Below, one piece after another: positions 8,673-16,657 of a stretch of DNA of 64,000 bases; the first letter of the stretch is position 1, and every line of letters starts with the position of its first letter. The position numbers and the translations under genes are program-made. The notes beneath the pieces were generated by a model, which saw nothing but the letters and a program-made list of their open reading frames with translations, was not told where the DNA came from and made no database searches. Origin of the DNA: Micrococcaceae bacterium Sec5.1. GTDB taxonomy: Bacteria > Actinomycetota > Actinomycetes > Actinomycetales > Micrococcaceae. The stretch spans positions 2,542,001-2,606,000 of the forward strand of contig CP143430.1 of NCBI GenBank assembly GCA_039636795.1, read 5' to 3'.

Positions 8673-9701
8673 ATGACAAATAGGGAGGACTTGTCGCACT
8701 GTCGACCTCCAGCGCCTAAAAAGCATGAGCAAATAGACTCTGTCGAGAGGTTCGGCATCTCTGTCAAGTTTCCTGGCGTCTGCGGAATTTGCGGAGTGAC
8801 GTTCGTTCAAGGTAGCAGGATCTTCAAGTTGGCAGAATCGCGCCGTTCTCATGTGAACCCATGGGTCTGCGGCGGCTGTCGCTACCCTGAGAACCGCTCT
8901 GAGCCAACGCTCGAAGAGGTGTTCGTTAAACTGAACCACCGAAACCACACCGGGCGCACACCCGGTCTCAACCGACACGACGTTGGACATTTACTCACCC
9001 TGCATAGCACCCTCACTGACGGGGCTGCGTCCGCCTTTGAAGGCATGCCAGCATTGTCTAAACTCCGACGAGCCCATGCAGAACGAGTTTCGGCGAACCT
9101 CAATCGGGCTGAACTCCTGGACCTCCTCGAAGGGTTCGTTCGACACGGCCTGATTAAGCGGTCGGACGCAGCCGCTACTATGTCATCCCCTCGAAAATCG
9201 GGTCGGCGGGTTCCTAGATGCCACGATCCCGGAGCCGCCACCGGTGACCACAATGGTGGGGGAGGGGAGCCGAGCGAGCAGCCCAGCTCATGCGGCCTCT
9301 TTCTCGGTATTGGACCGATGCCAGCCCAGCACGCAATCTTCGGCCACAGCGATCAAACAGCACCACGAACCCACATAAATGCCATCGACCTGGACTTGGT
9401 CATGGACCTCGCCCGTGACCGGAATCTTCGGGGCGATGTTCCAGCACCATGTTGTGTGGCGCCGGAAGGAACGGGCAGCGCCGAACGAGGCTGCCAAAAA
9501 CTGATTCGACGTGTCCAGCAGCCAGCCCAGAAACGCATCCAATTCAGCCCGGCGGCTCACATCAGGACTCACCAGGGCGGCCCACCCCGCACTCCAGGCA
9601 TCGGTAACGGTGCTTACCGGCACCCGTTTTTCCCGTTCCGAACCATCCCGCAGCCACAAATCAAACATTCCAGAGACATGCAAGCACCCCAGCTACCCTA
9701 A
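8673..9701 (+). CDS. Hypothetical zinc-ribbon protein, 3' end fused into an IS remnant
   Basis: The chosen start is the ATG at 8673; no ideal ribosome site is visible. The first 170 residues look genuine: two CxxC knuckles (GVCGICGVTF and VCGGCRYPE) about 35 residues apart make a possible zinc ribbon, followed by helical segments such as NRAELLDLLEGFVRHGL. From about base 9210 the frame runs antisense through a decayed transposase, and its composition (Pro, Gln, Ser rich) looks non-native. The natural C-terminus was probably lost when the IS arrived. Function unknown. Confidence 0.45.
   Translation: MTNREDLSHCRPPAPKKHEQIDSVERFGISVKFPGVCGICGVTFVQGSRIFKLAESRRSHVNPWVCGGCRYPENRSEPTLEEVFVKLNHRNHTGRTPGLNRHDVGHLLTLHSTLTDGAASAFEGMPALSKLRRAHAERVSANLNRAELLDLLEGFVRHGLIKRSDAAATMSSPRKSGRRVPRCHDPGAATGDHNGGGGEPSEQPSSCGLFLGIGPMPAQHAIFGHSDQTAPRTHINAIDLDLVMDLARDRNLRGDVPAPCCVAPEGTGSAERGCQKLIRRVQQPAQKRIQFSPAAHIRTHQGGPPRTPGIGNGAYRHPFFPFRTIPQPQIKHSRDMQAPQLP
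9221..9679 (-). pseudogene. Decayed IS1249-like transposase fragment
   Basis: Read on the minus strand from an ATG at 9679, the start codes for MSLECLICGCGMVRNGK, a zinc knuckle. A one-base shift in an A-run continues as TGAGKHRYRCLECG. Another shift leads into SRRAELDAFLGWLLDT and the DDE-like segment VHDQVQVDGIYVGSW. An in-frame TGA at 9290-9288 interrupts EKEAA, but the match resumes with LLARLPSPTIVV and GGGSGI, then stops near 9221. This order fits transposases of the IS1249 type. It has at least two frameshifts, one nonsense codon and no 3' half, so it is inactive. Confidence 0.7.
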
Positions 9702-9831
9702 GCATCAAAAGCTTAGCTACTCCGGATTTTCCGCGCGATCACTGGAAAGCAAGCTCGTCCCATACACACGTTTTGTCCTATAACCCCCTGCCCGTCAGCT
9801 GGACACAGCGGCGTCGCCGGGGTCATTGGCA

Positions 9832-10609
9832 TCAGCGTGGTGCCAATGGTCTGAAGCGTGTGGCCCTGGCGCCGGCGGGATCCTCGCAGAAACAGCTGTT
9901 CGAGTCCGGTTCCTTGATTTGTACAGGGCTGTGCAGCATGTCGCCGACGAACACCGCCCGGTCAGAACCGGAGTTGAGGGTGAGGACTGAAGACCCGGGA
10001 GTGTGTCCCGGCGCAAAATCCAAGCGCAGGTTCTCGTCGATCGTGTAGCAGTCCTCCCACAGCAACGTCAGGCCTGCTTCGTGTACGGGCGCGACGCTGT
10101 CCTCGAAAACATTCTGATTTCCCCGACCGAGCAGCGGTTTGTAGCCGTTGGCGGGGTTCCAGAAGTCGAAATCGGTTTTGGGCATCAGATAGGTGGCGTT
10201 GGGGAAACGTCCGGCCGTCCAAGTACGTGTTCCACCCGACGTGGTCTATGTGGAGGTGTGTGTTCACCACAATGTCCACGTCTTCGGCCCGAACGCCCGC
10301 ACGAGCGAGGTTACTCAGGAAATCTGTGTTGAGGTGGCTCCAGACCGGCGCGTAATGCCGCTCCTTGTGGTTGCCGGCTCCCGTGTCGATGAGAATGTTC
10401 TTTCCCCCGCTGCGCAGCAGCCAGGTCTGGATCGCTGAATTGACGATCTGCGTCTCGGAGTCCAGGAAGTGCGGCGCCAACCATGAGGAGTTGTCTTCCC
10501 ATGCCTGCTGTGAGCTCTCCGGGAAGAATGCCTGTGGTGTCATGTCGACGGGTCCGTAGTATTCCCAGATCCGGGTTATGGTCACATCGCCCAGCGTAAT
10601 CTGGTCCAT
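9832..10609 (-). pseudogene. MBL-fold metallohydrolase, frameshifted and truncated
   Basis: From the ATG at 10609 the frame encodes a metallo-beta-lactamase-fold hydrolase with the Zn motif THLHIDHVGW near residue 118. At 10201-10204 a run of four C (minus strand) shifts the frame; with three C the protein would read TFPNATYLMPKTDFDFW and continue to GHTPGSSVL and VFVGDMLHSPVQI. The second frame ends at 9832 about 40 residues short of family length. It could be one sequencing error plus truncation, or a true pseudogene; the shortened C-terminus favours decay. Relatives include lactonase-like and quorum-quenching enzymes. Confidence 0.7.
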
Positions 10610-10795
10610 GATTAGTCCTTAGTTCTTGAAACGGTACCGCTTGTCGCCCGGGAGGCACCCGGCGCAACCGAGCCAACGGTGTCCTTAAATCTTGACCCGT
10701 TGACGTGTGCGCGCGGTAGACGTCAGGTGACTGCATCCAGCACCAAGATCAACCGTCGACGAGGACTTGCGGCAGACCAGGAACCGCGTGCAGCT

Positions 10796-12025
10796 TTAGC
10801 CCTTGCTGAAGATCAGGCTGACATTCTGACCGCCAAATCCGAACGAGTTGGAGAGCGCTGCCGGAGACGTTCCGCGGCGTTGTTCGGTGACAACGTCCAG
10901 CCCGATCCCGGAGTCCACGTTTCCCTGGTGAAGATTGCGGGTGGGAGGGATGACCTCCTGTGCGACGCTCCGGACTGCGATGATGGCTTCGACTGCGCCG
11001 GCGGCCCCGAAGAGATGTCCCAGGGAGGCCTTGGGTGCAGTCACCGGAATGGTGTCGCCGAAGATGGCCTTGATGGCTTTTGCTTCCGCCAGGTCCCCCA
11101 CGGTGGTGGCCGTCGCGTGGGCGTTGACGTGGCCGACCTCCGCTGGACTCATGCCGGCGTCGTTGAGTGCTTTGGTGATGGCGGTGATCTGGCCTTCGCC
11201 GTCGTCCGCCGGTGCCGTCATGTGGAAAGCATCGGAGGCAATGCCGACGCCACGAAGGACCGCATGGACAGTGGCACCGCGGGCCGTGGCGTGCTCGGCA
11301 CTTTCCAGCACCAAAATGCCAGCGCCTTCGCCCAGGACGAAGCCGTCCCGGTCTGAGGCAAAGGGACGCGACGCAGAGGCGGGATCCGCTGCAAGTGTTG
11401 AGAGCGCTCTCGTTTGCAGGAAGGCAGCGACTGTGAACGGCGTTATCGCGGCTTCAGCACCGCCGGCAATGACCACATCAGCTTCGCCGGAACGGATCAA
11501 TCTAGCGGCCATGACAATTGCTTCGGCGCCCGAGGAGCACGCCGAGACCGGAGTGTATGAACCTGCCTTGGCGCCGTAGCGGATGCTGAGAGCCGCTGCG
11601 GGTCCGTTGGCCATGAGCATTGGTACTGCCCTGGGGGAGACGCGTCGCTGGCCGCGGCTTTCCAAGGTGTCGTCCTCCCGGAGGAGCGTGCCGATTCCGC
11701 CCACGCCTGTTCCTACTGCCACAGCCAGTCGGGTGCCGTCAACCTGGGGCGAACCGGCATCTGCCCAAGCTTCTGCCGCGGCAATCAGGGCGGCTTGCTG
11801 GACCCGGTCCAGTCTTTTGGCTTCGACGGCGTCAAGTCTGGTGGCGGGGTCGATAGCCATGGGTGCGGCGATGGTTACGGGAAGCCCGCTGCCCTGCAAC
11901 TTATCCGGCCCGACATCCCGCACGCCTGAACAGCCCTCAAGGAGGGCGGCCCAGGTCGTGTCCACGGTGCCTCCTAAAGGCGTTGTGGCGCCTATTCCTG
12001 TCACAGCGATATCTCGTGCCTTCAT
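10796..12025 (-). CDS. fabF: Beta-ketoacyl-ACP synthase II (FabF-like)
   Basis: I place the start at 12025 (MKARDIAVTG), behind AAAAGGAGTTGCC; a longer frame to 12082 would overlap the operator. The 409-residue protein shows the KAS Cys-His-His triad: nucleophile in TPVSACSSGAEA, His in VNAHATATTVGD, His in KASLGHLFGAAGAVEA. It condenses malonyl-ACP with an acyl-ACP in fatty-acid or related acyl synthesis. No ACP or other fab gene is near, so this is probably an accessory copy controlled by the divergent TetR gene 66 bp away. Confidence 0.9.
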   Translation of the reverse strand: MKARDIAVTGIGATTPLGGTVDTTWAALLEGCSGVRDVGPDKLQGSGLPVTIAAPMAIDPATRLDAVEAKRLDRVQQAALIAAAEAWADAGSPQVDGTRLAVAVGTGVGGIGTLLREDDTLESRGQRRVSPRAVPMLMANGPAAALSIRYGAKAGSYTPVSACSSGAEAIVMAARLIRSGEADVVIAGGAEAAITPFTVAAFLQTRALSTLAADPASASRPFASDRDGFVLGEGAGILVLESAEHATARGATVHAVLRGVGIASDAFHMTAPADDGEGQITAITKALNDAGMSPAEVGHVNAHATATTVGDLAEAKAIKAIFGDTIPVTAPKASLGHLFGAAGAVEAIIAVRSVAQEVIPPTRNLHQGNVDSGIGLDVVTEQRRGTSPAALSNSFGFGGQNVSLIFSKG

Positions 12026-12039
12026 GGCAACTCCTTTTC

Positions 12040-12082
12040 TTGTATGACATACAAGATATCCACATGGTTGTATGAAGTACAA
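12040..12082. promoter_or_regulatory. Twin palindromic operator between fabF and tetR
   Basis: TTGTATGACATACAA at 12040-12054 is a perfect 15-bp inverted repeat. TTGTATGAAGTACAA at 12068-12082 is a near copy, with centres 28 bp apart. They fill the gap between two divergent starts (12025 minus, 12091 plus), the standard position for a TetR site controlling both its own gene and its neighbour. Confidence 0.75.
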
Positions 12083-12090
12083 TTTCTTGC

Positions 12091-12714
12091 ATGGTCACAG
12101 AACGCAAGGGGAAACGTCTTCCGGGGGGTCCATCCCAAGCTCGTGGTCACTCGACCAGGGGCCGGATCCTGGATAGCGCGGTAAAGCTTTACCTGGCCAA
12201 CACCTCGGGTGAGGTGAGCGTGGCAGCGATCGCTGCCGATGCCGACGTATTTCCCAACCAGGTGACCTACTACTTCGGTTCCAAAGACTCGCTCTTCATC
12301 CACGCAGCTTTCCTGGCATTGCTCCACGATGCGGAACGCGTTGAGGCGATCGGCCACAGTGCAGGGAGCCCCGAGTTATTTCGAAGGAACATGGCCCGCA
12401 CGGTACTGATGCTCCCGTCCATGCCGTTGGTGGTGCGCGCCTTGGCAGTGGGAACATCCCGGCCTGCTCTGGCCGCTGTGGTGGATCAGCATCTGAATCT
12501 GCTGTTCCGCCAGTCTGAGCGCTATCTTGCCCGTCTCATGAAGCAACGGCACTGGGAAGTGCAACGACCCATGCCGGTGGAAACCAGGACGTTTTGGAGT
12601 GCAGCCTTCGGAGCGACCCTCCTGTCACAGGCCGGCGCCACGGGATCGGGGAGCGACGTGGACCTGTCGGGCACGCTGACTGTTCGTGGCGGGAGTCCGG
12701 GGGAGAATCTCTAG
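12091..12714 (+). CDS. TetR-family regulator, likely repressor of fabF
   Basis: The 207-residue protein has an N-terminal TetR HTH: TRGRILDSAVKLYLANTSGEVSVAAIAADADVFPNQVTYYFGSKDSLF, about residues 23-70. The C-terminal ligand domain is not specific enough to name an effector; given fabF as its partner, an acyl-CoA or fatty acid is likely (inference). The gene diverges from fabF and its ATG is nine bases after the second palindrome. Start at 12091 is the only one that keeps the basic N-terminal arm. Confidence 0.85.
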   Translation: MVTERKGKRLPGGPSQARGHSTRGRILDSAVKLYLANTSGEVSVAAIAADADVFPNQVTYYFGSKDSLFIHAAFLALLHDAERVEAIGHSAGSPELFRRNMARTVLMLPSMPLVVRALAVGTSRPALAAVVDQHLNLLFRQSERYLARLMKQRHWEVQRPMPVETRTFWSAAFGATLLSQAGATGSGSDVDLSGTLTVRGGSPGENL

Positions 12715-12786
12715 CCAGCGGGCACGACTCCGGGACTTCATGCCGAGGTTTCATTTGCGCTGCCAAGCGCGCAGTCGACACAATCC

Positions 12787-12966
12787 ATGGCAAGGGCTTC
12801 GGTGGCAATGGGCAGGTTCCTGCTTGGTGGAAATGGCATAAGCACTGAGTACGAAATGAGCAAACTGCTGGGGGATGCGGAAATCCTGTACACCTACGAG
12901 GGGACATACGAGATCAATTCCCTGATTGTCGGACGTGCGGTCACCGGCAAATCCGCCTTCGCCTGA
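12787..12966 (+). pseudogene. C-terminal fragment of an acyl-CoA dehydrogenase
   Basis: A 59-codon frame encodes VAMGRFLLGGNGISTEYEM and ILYTYEGTYEINSLIVGR, ending GKSAFA. This is the last helix region of acyl-CoA dehydrogenases, including the adenine-binding LGGNGI loop and the YEGTYEIN flavin contact. The rest of the enzyme is missing. It differs from the intact dehydrogenase at 37293 ([16 protein letters not shown]), so it is not a simple duplicate of that gene. Nothing suggests it is translated. Confidence 0.65.
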
Positions 12967-12974
12967 AGTCGACG

Positions 12975-13001
12975 TGTCACAGATCGGGCCCGGGCGGTGT
13001 C
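12975..13001 (+). promoter_or_regulatory. ECF41-type promoter before the AhpD-like gene
   Basis: TGTCACA at 12975-12981 is followed after 16 bp by TGTC at 12998-13001. Known ECF41 sigma factors recognise a TGTCACA -35 box and a CGTC -10 box in front of their partner gene, so this is one mismatch from the published pattern. The partner gene begins 40 bp downstream. Confidence 0.65.
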
Positions 13002-13041
13002 TTCATGTCGTAAGACCCAGAACCGACCCGTAGGAGGAGTC

Positions 13042-13623
13042 ATGACCAGCAGGATCCCGGCCGCAGAGATCACCGGTTTCTACGGCGCACTCATTAAGAA
13101 GTTCAGCGCGAAGATGTTCGGCAAAGTCCCGGAATCGCTGGGCGTCATGTGGCACAACCAGCCCGTTCTCAAGGCGTCCATGGGCTTCGGGCAGAAGCTG
13201 CAGAGGTGGAACAGCTGCGATGAGTCGCTGAAGTCCTACGCTCACATGGCCGTGGCCTCGTTCATCGGCTGCACCTGGTGCCTGGACTACAACTACTTCA
13301 TGGCGCACAACCACGGCCTGGACCTGGAGAAGGCTCGGCAGATCCCGTGCTGGCGCGAGTCCGACGTCTTCACGCCGCTGGAGCGGGACGTCCTGGAGTA
13401 TGCCGAGGCCATGAGTGCCACGCCCGTCTCGGTGACCGACGAACTGTCGGCCCGGTTGCTCGGACAATTGGGCGCGCCAGCGCTGATCGAACTGACCAGC
13501 GTCATCGGCTTCGCCAACCTCACGACCCGCAGCAACGTGGCCCTCGGCATCGAATCCGAGGGTTTCGCGGAGTCCTGTGAACTGAAGCCGCTCGCAGCGC
13601 GCAGCGGCCACGGAGTAGCCTGA
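13042..13623 (+). CDS. Carboxymuconolactone decarboxylase/AhpD-like protein (COE partner of ECF41)
   Basis: The start at 13042 has TAGGAGGAG in front. The 194-residue protein has the AhpD-like all-helical fold, with a CTWC motif (GCTWCLDYNYFMAHNHG, near residue 76) in which the CxxC pair and distal His form a redox or peroxidase-like site. Members next to ECF41 sigma factors are called COE proteins (carboxymuconolactone decarboxylase, oxidoreductase or epimerase); they are the main target of that sigma factor. It precedes the sigma gene by 5 bp or less and shares its promoter. The physiological substrate is unknown for the family. Confidence 0.88.
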   Translation: MTSRIPAAEITGFYGALIKKFSAKMFGKVPESLGVMWHNQPVLKASMGFGQKLQRWNSCDESLKSYAHMAVASFIGCTWCLDYNYFMAHNHGLDLEKARQIPCWRESDVFTPLERDVLEYAEAMSATPVSVTDELSARLLGQLGAPALIELTSVIGFANLTTRSNVALGIESEGFAESCELKPLAARSGHGVA

Positions 13624-13628
13624 GCGGC

Positions 13629-14528
13629 ATGAGCAACCTCCGCGCCACTGACAGGCAGGATCCGTTCGTCGCCCACCGCAGCCTGTTCTTCACTGTCGCC
13701 TACGAGATACTCGGCTCCGCCGCGGATGCGGAGGACGTAGTGCAGGAGGCCTGGCTCCGGTGGGCCGAACTGGGCCGCGACGTCCGCGAGGGCGTCCGCG
13801 ACCCGCGGGCCTACCTCGTTCGCACCGTCACCCGGCAGGCGCTCAACCGCCTCCGCACGCTGTCACGACGGCGGGAGGATTACATCGGGGAATGGCTGCC
13901 CGAGCCCCTGCTCACCGTGCCGGATGTAGCCGAGGACGTGGAACTGGCCGAAAGCGTCTCGATCGCCATGCTCACGGTTCTCGAATCGCTCACCCCTGTG
14001 GAGCGGGCCGCCTTCGTCTTGCGCGAGGTTTTCGACGTGCCCTACGAGGAGATTGCCGAGGCCGTGGGCAAGTCAGCGGCAGCCGTGCGCCAGCTCGTCA
14101 GCCGAGCGCGCTCTCATGTCGCCGCCCGCCGCCCCCGCATGCGCGTGGACCGCACCGAGCAGCAGGAAGTCGTCGAACGGTTCCTTGCGGCGGTCACCAC
14201 CGGGGACGTGCAGGGCTTGATGGACGTGCTTGCCCCCGACGTCGTACTCATCGCCGACGGCGGCGGCCTCGCCCAAGCGGTTCGGGTGCCGGTATATGGC
14301 GCGAAGAAGGTGACAAATCTGCTGCGGTCCTTCCCGCAGGCAGCGCTCAACCCGAGAATCGCTCTCCTCTGGCTCAACGGCAGCCTCGGCATCCGGATCG
14401 ACGACGAAGCAGGTGGTCCGTCACTCATCAGCCTGGTGGTGGAGGACGGCAGGATCGCAAGGATCTTCGCCATGCGAAACCCTGACAAGCTCGGCTACTT
14501 GGAGGAGGAGACCCTGCTGGCGCGTTAG
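13629..14528 (+). CDS. ECF41-family RNA polymerase sigma factor (SigJ-like)
   Basis: The 299-residue protein has sigma region 2 (SAADAEDVVQEAWLRW) and region 4 (FDVPYEEIAEAVGKSAAAVRQLVSRAR), then a 110-residue SnoaL-like extension. Two marks of ECF41 are present: DGGG in LIADGGGLAQAV and NPDKL near the C-terminus (AMRNPDKLGYLEE). In ECF41 the extension replaces an anti-sigma factor and tunes activity directly. No anti-sigma gene is nearby, as expected. It is co-transcribed with the AhpD-like gene and probably drives the promoter at 12975. Confidence 0.92.
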   Translation: MSNLRATDRQDPFVAHRSLFFTVAYEILGSAADAEDVVQEAWLRWAELGRDVREGVRDPRAYLVRTVTRQALNRLRTLSRRREDYIGEWLPEPLLTVPDVAEDVELAESVSIAMLTVLESLTPVERAAFVLREVFDVPYEEIAEAVGKSAAAVRQLVSRARSHVAARRPRMRVDRTEQQEVVERFLAAVTTGDVQGLMDVLAPDVVLIADGGGLAQAVRVPVYGAKKVTNLLRSFPQAALNPRIALLWLNGSLGIRIDDEAGGPSLISLVVEDGRIARIFAMRNPDKLGYLEEETLLAR

Positions 14529-14577
14529 CTGCTCAGACCCAAATTGTTCATCAGGAAGGTTTAGGAAGCATCCCGGG

Positions 14578-14787
14578 TTATTCCGGAAGGAAATGCGTGA
14601 ATACGCGGTATCCATCGGATCTAAGAAAAATCCGTCGTGAAGAAGCTCCTTCCGATGAAACCCATAATAGGGAGTCGTCAGGCATGACGGCTTCGACAGT
14701 TCCTTTACGGACAAATTTTCCGTCCTTCCAGATTTCTACGCGCTGCCCGACGGCACGTTGCCAATCTGGTTGCAAATGCAGGTCCAC
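14578..14787 (-). CDS. Small conserved-looking hypothetical protein (69 aa)
   Basis: The frame starts at a GTG with GAGGAGC six bases upstream, which is why I consider it real. The product contains DWQRAVGQRVEIWKDGKFVRKGTVEAVMPDDSLLWVSSEG, a short beta-rich, SH3-like segment. I recall similar small proteins in Arthrobacter-type genomes but cannot verify it here. It converges on the sigma gene and has no recognised function. No Cys or His metal site is present. Confidence 0.55.
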   Translation of the reverse strand: MDLHLQPDWQRAVGQRVEIWKDGKFVRKGTVEAVMPDDSLLWVSSEGASSRRIFLRSDGYRVFTHFLPE

Positions 14788-14870
14788 TGTTGCTCCTCAA
14801 GTTGATGGGAAATTCCTACAGAGTTCAATGGCGCGGCCCAAGTTCGAACAAAACAGAGGGTCCGGAGCTG

Positions 14871-15830
14871 TCACCGCTGGAGACCGCGGAGGTGCAGGCA
14901 GATCTCCTCGATGGCCCGCCTCGCCTGGGCGAAAGCGCCGGTCTCCGTGAGGAAGCCGTGGAAAACCCCGCGATACCTGATCAGCGAGGCGGGGACGCCC
15001 TCGCGCCGCAGACGTGCCGCATACGCCTCGGCGTCACCTCGGATCGGGTCGACCTCCGCAGTCAGGATCATGGCCGGGGGAAGGCCGCGCAGCGATGCGG
15101 CACGCATGGGTGCCGCAAGATGGTCGTCCGCCCGGTGTCCTGGGCCGACGTACTGACTCCAAAGCCAGCGCGCGTCCGCGGTGCTTAGCAGCGGTGCATC
15201 GGCAAATTCCGTCCAGGATGGAGTGTCGAACGTCCCGTCGACGGCGGGGTAGGCGAGCACTTGCGCCACTGGCAGCGGGCTGCCCTCGTCGCGTCGATGG
15301 AGGCAGAGGGCGGCTGCCAGATTGCCACCAGCAGAGTCTCCGCCGACTGCGATTCGTGTGGGGTCGATCCCGAGCACCGTTGCTGTCAGGGTCAGCCATG
15401 CGTAGGCGTCGAGGCAGTCTTGCAGTGCCGCGGGGTACGGACTTTCCGGAGCGAGCCGATAGTCGAGGGACACGACCGTCCACCCGGATCCGACGGCGAT
15501 CGCGCGGCACAGCTCGTCTGCTCCCTCGATGGTTCCAAGAACGAAACCTCCGCCATGCAGATAGACCAAGGCGGGCCTTGGACTATCTGTAGCGCCCTCG
15601 GGCCGGTATAGGCGTGCCCGGATCGCGCCTGCCCGGGTCGGGACATTCAGTTGTCCAACATGGTCAAGCGGCGTCATCGGCGCAGTGCAGGGGCTCGTGT
15701 TCAGGAGCGCGCGGGCCTGCTTCGCCCCCAATTCACGGATGGGTTTCGGCAGAACATGGTTCATCATCCGGGCCGCGGACTTCGCTTCGTCGTCGAGCAG
15801 GTTCCACCATGCGGGAGGGGTGTCGTTCAT
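14871..15830 (-). CDS. Alpha/beta hydrolase, HSL-like esterase
   Basis: The 319-residue enzyme has the hormone-sensitive-lipase family marks: oxyanion loop YLHGGGFVLG near residue 90, nucleophile in GGDSAGGNLAAAL near residue 163, Asp in AEVDPIRGDAE and His in GVFHGFL. It hydrolyses short-chain esters or similar bonds in the cytoplasm. It diverges from the amine-catabolic cluster at 15986, and the intergenic region carries the repeated operator, so it may cleave an ester or lactone made by the monooxygenase at 24840. That link is inference. Confidence 0.85.
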   Translation of the reverse strand: MNDTPPAWWNLLDDEAKSAARMMNHVLPKPIRELGAKQARALLNTSPCTAPMTPLDHVGQLNVPTRAGAIRARLYRPEGATDSPRPALVYLHGGGFVLGTIEGADELCRAIAVGSGWTVVSLDYRLAPESPYPAALQDCLDAYAWLTLTATVLGIDPTRIAVGGDSAGGNLAAALCLHRRDEGSPLPVAQVLAYPAVDGTFDTPSWTEFADAPLLSTADARWLWSQYVGPGHRADDHLAAPMRAASLRGLPPAMILTAEVDPIRGDAEAYAARLRREGVPASLIRYRGVFHGFLTETGAFAQARRAIEEICLHLRGLQR

Positions 15831-15884
15831 CTCGGTTACCTCGCAGTCATTGACAAAGAAGTGATCTGTACCTCATCATCATAG

Positions 15885-15905
15885 TCACATGATCAAGTCA
15901 TTTGA
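15885..15905. promoter_or_regulatory. Candidate cluster operator, copy 1
   Basis: TCACATGA at 15885 and TCATTTGA at 15898, starts 13 bp apart, lie between the divergent esterase (15830) and the gene at 15986. The same two-box layout recurs at 19544, 24800, 30459 and 39638. Confidence 0.6.
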
Positions 15906-15985
15906 CTACATAATTCATGTTCCACTGGGATCGGCCGTTGACGCTGTGCCGTGCGTCGATCTCGTTGAATCGAAAGGACAGAAGG

Positions 15986-16657
15986 ATGACCGAAACGACA
16001 ATCGGCCACGCTAGACGCGAGGCCGACGTGGTCGGCGGGGTCTGCGTTCGGATCGAGGAGGACGCGAGTCCGATCGTCCGGCTGATCGGCCGCACGATCA
16101 CCGATTCCATCCGCGCCAGCCGGGAAGCTTCCCTCGTGGAGGGGGTGGAAGGCACCATTGCGGTCCGCTCCCATGACACCCCCCAGGCCGCGACAATCAG
16201 CATCTCCAACGGGGTCATAGCAGTATCGAGCGGTGTATTCGTCGAGCCCGATGTAACGCTGGTCGTAGACCTGAATGGGCGGTTCGCCCGGGTTGGCGGG
16301 CCAGTAGTTGAAGGTCAACATCACTTAACCGCCACCGCATTTGAACTGTTGTCACCGCCGCTGCCTGACTGGCGGGTTGCCGCCGAGGAGTTCTGGGCCG
16401 CCACACGATTGATACCGGGGATCCCGGACGTACTCGTCGCGGTCTCGGATGGGCTCGATGGGCTGTCCGAGCTGGTGGTCGGCGAGGGCGACACGCAGTA
16501 TGTCATCGCCGGCTCCCCGGATGGGCTGGCCGGCATCTTCTCGGGCGCCGATGATCTGATCGCCGCCCTGTCCACGGGTCTGATCGGCGTGCGCGGCACG
16601 CTCTCCCAGCTGTCAGTTATGGTCGGAGCATCCTGGAAGGTCCGTTACGATGTCTGA
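15986..16657 (+). CDS. Unknown protein with SCP2-like repeats, first gene of the amine cluster
   Basis: The start at 15986 follows GAAAGGACAGAAGG. The 223-residue protein is not clearly recognised. Two segments, GTIAVRSHDTPQAATISISNG followed by EPDVTLVVDLNGRF, and the C-terminal QYVIAGSPDGLAGIFSG with LIGVRGTLSQLSVM, resemble the strands of SCP2 sterol-carrier domains, so it may be a tandem SCP2-like lipid- or acyl-binding protein. It overlaps the glutamine-synthetase-like gene by 8 bp, so it is in the same operon. No signal peptide or membrane segment is seen. Confidence 0.6.
   Translation: MTETTIGHARREADVVGGVCVRIEEDASPIVRLIGRTITDSIRASREASLVEGVEGTIAVRSHDTPQAATISISNGVIAVSSGVFVEPDVTLVVDLNGRFARVGGPVVEGQHHLTATAFELLSPPLPDWRVAAEEFWAATRLIPGIPDVLVAVSDGLDGLSELVVGEGDTQYVIAGSPDGLAGIFSGADDLIAALSTGLIGVRGTLSQLSVMVGASWKVRYDV

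Noticed and set aside
8438..8683. Frame after the antitoxin gene
   Set aside because: No ribosome site, no protein-like pattern; the stretch 8411-8672 appears empty.
9288..9683. 131-codon frame as an intact transposase
   Set aside because: Its N-terminal part is out of frame with the zinc ribbon and a TGA breaks the catalytic region, so I list it as a pseudogene.
10610..10795. Short gap between the MBL remnant and fabF
   Set aside because: I looked for a small gene or hairpin on both strands and found none.
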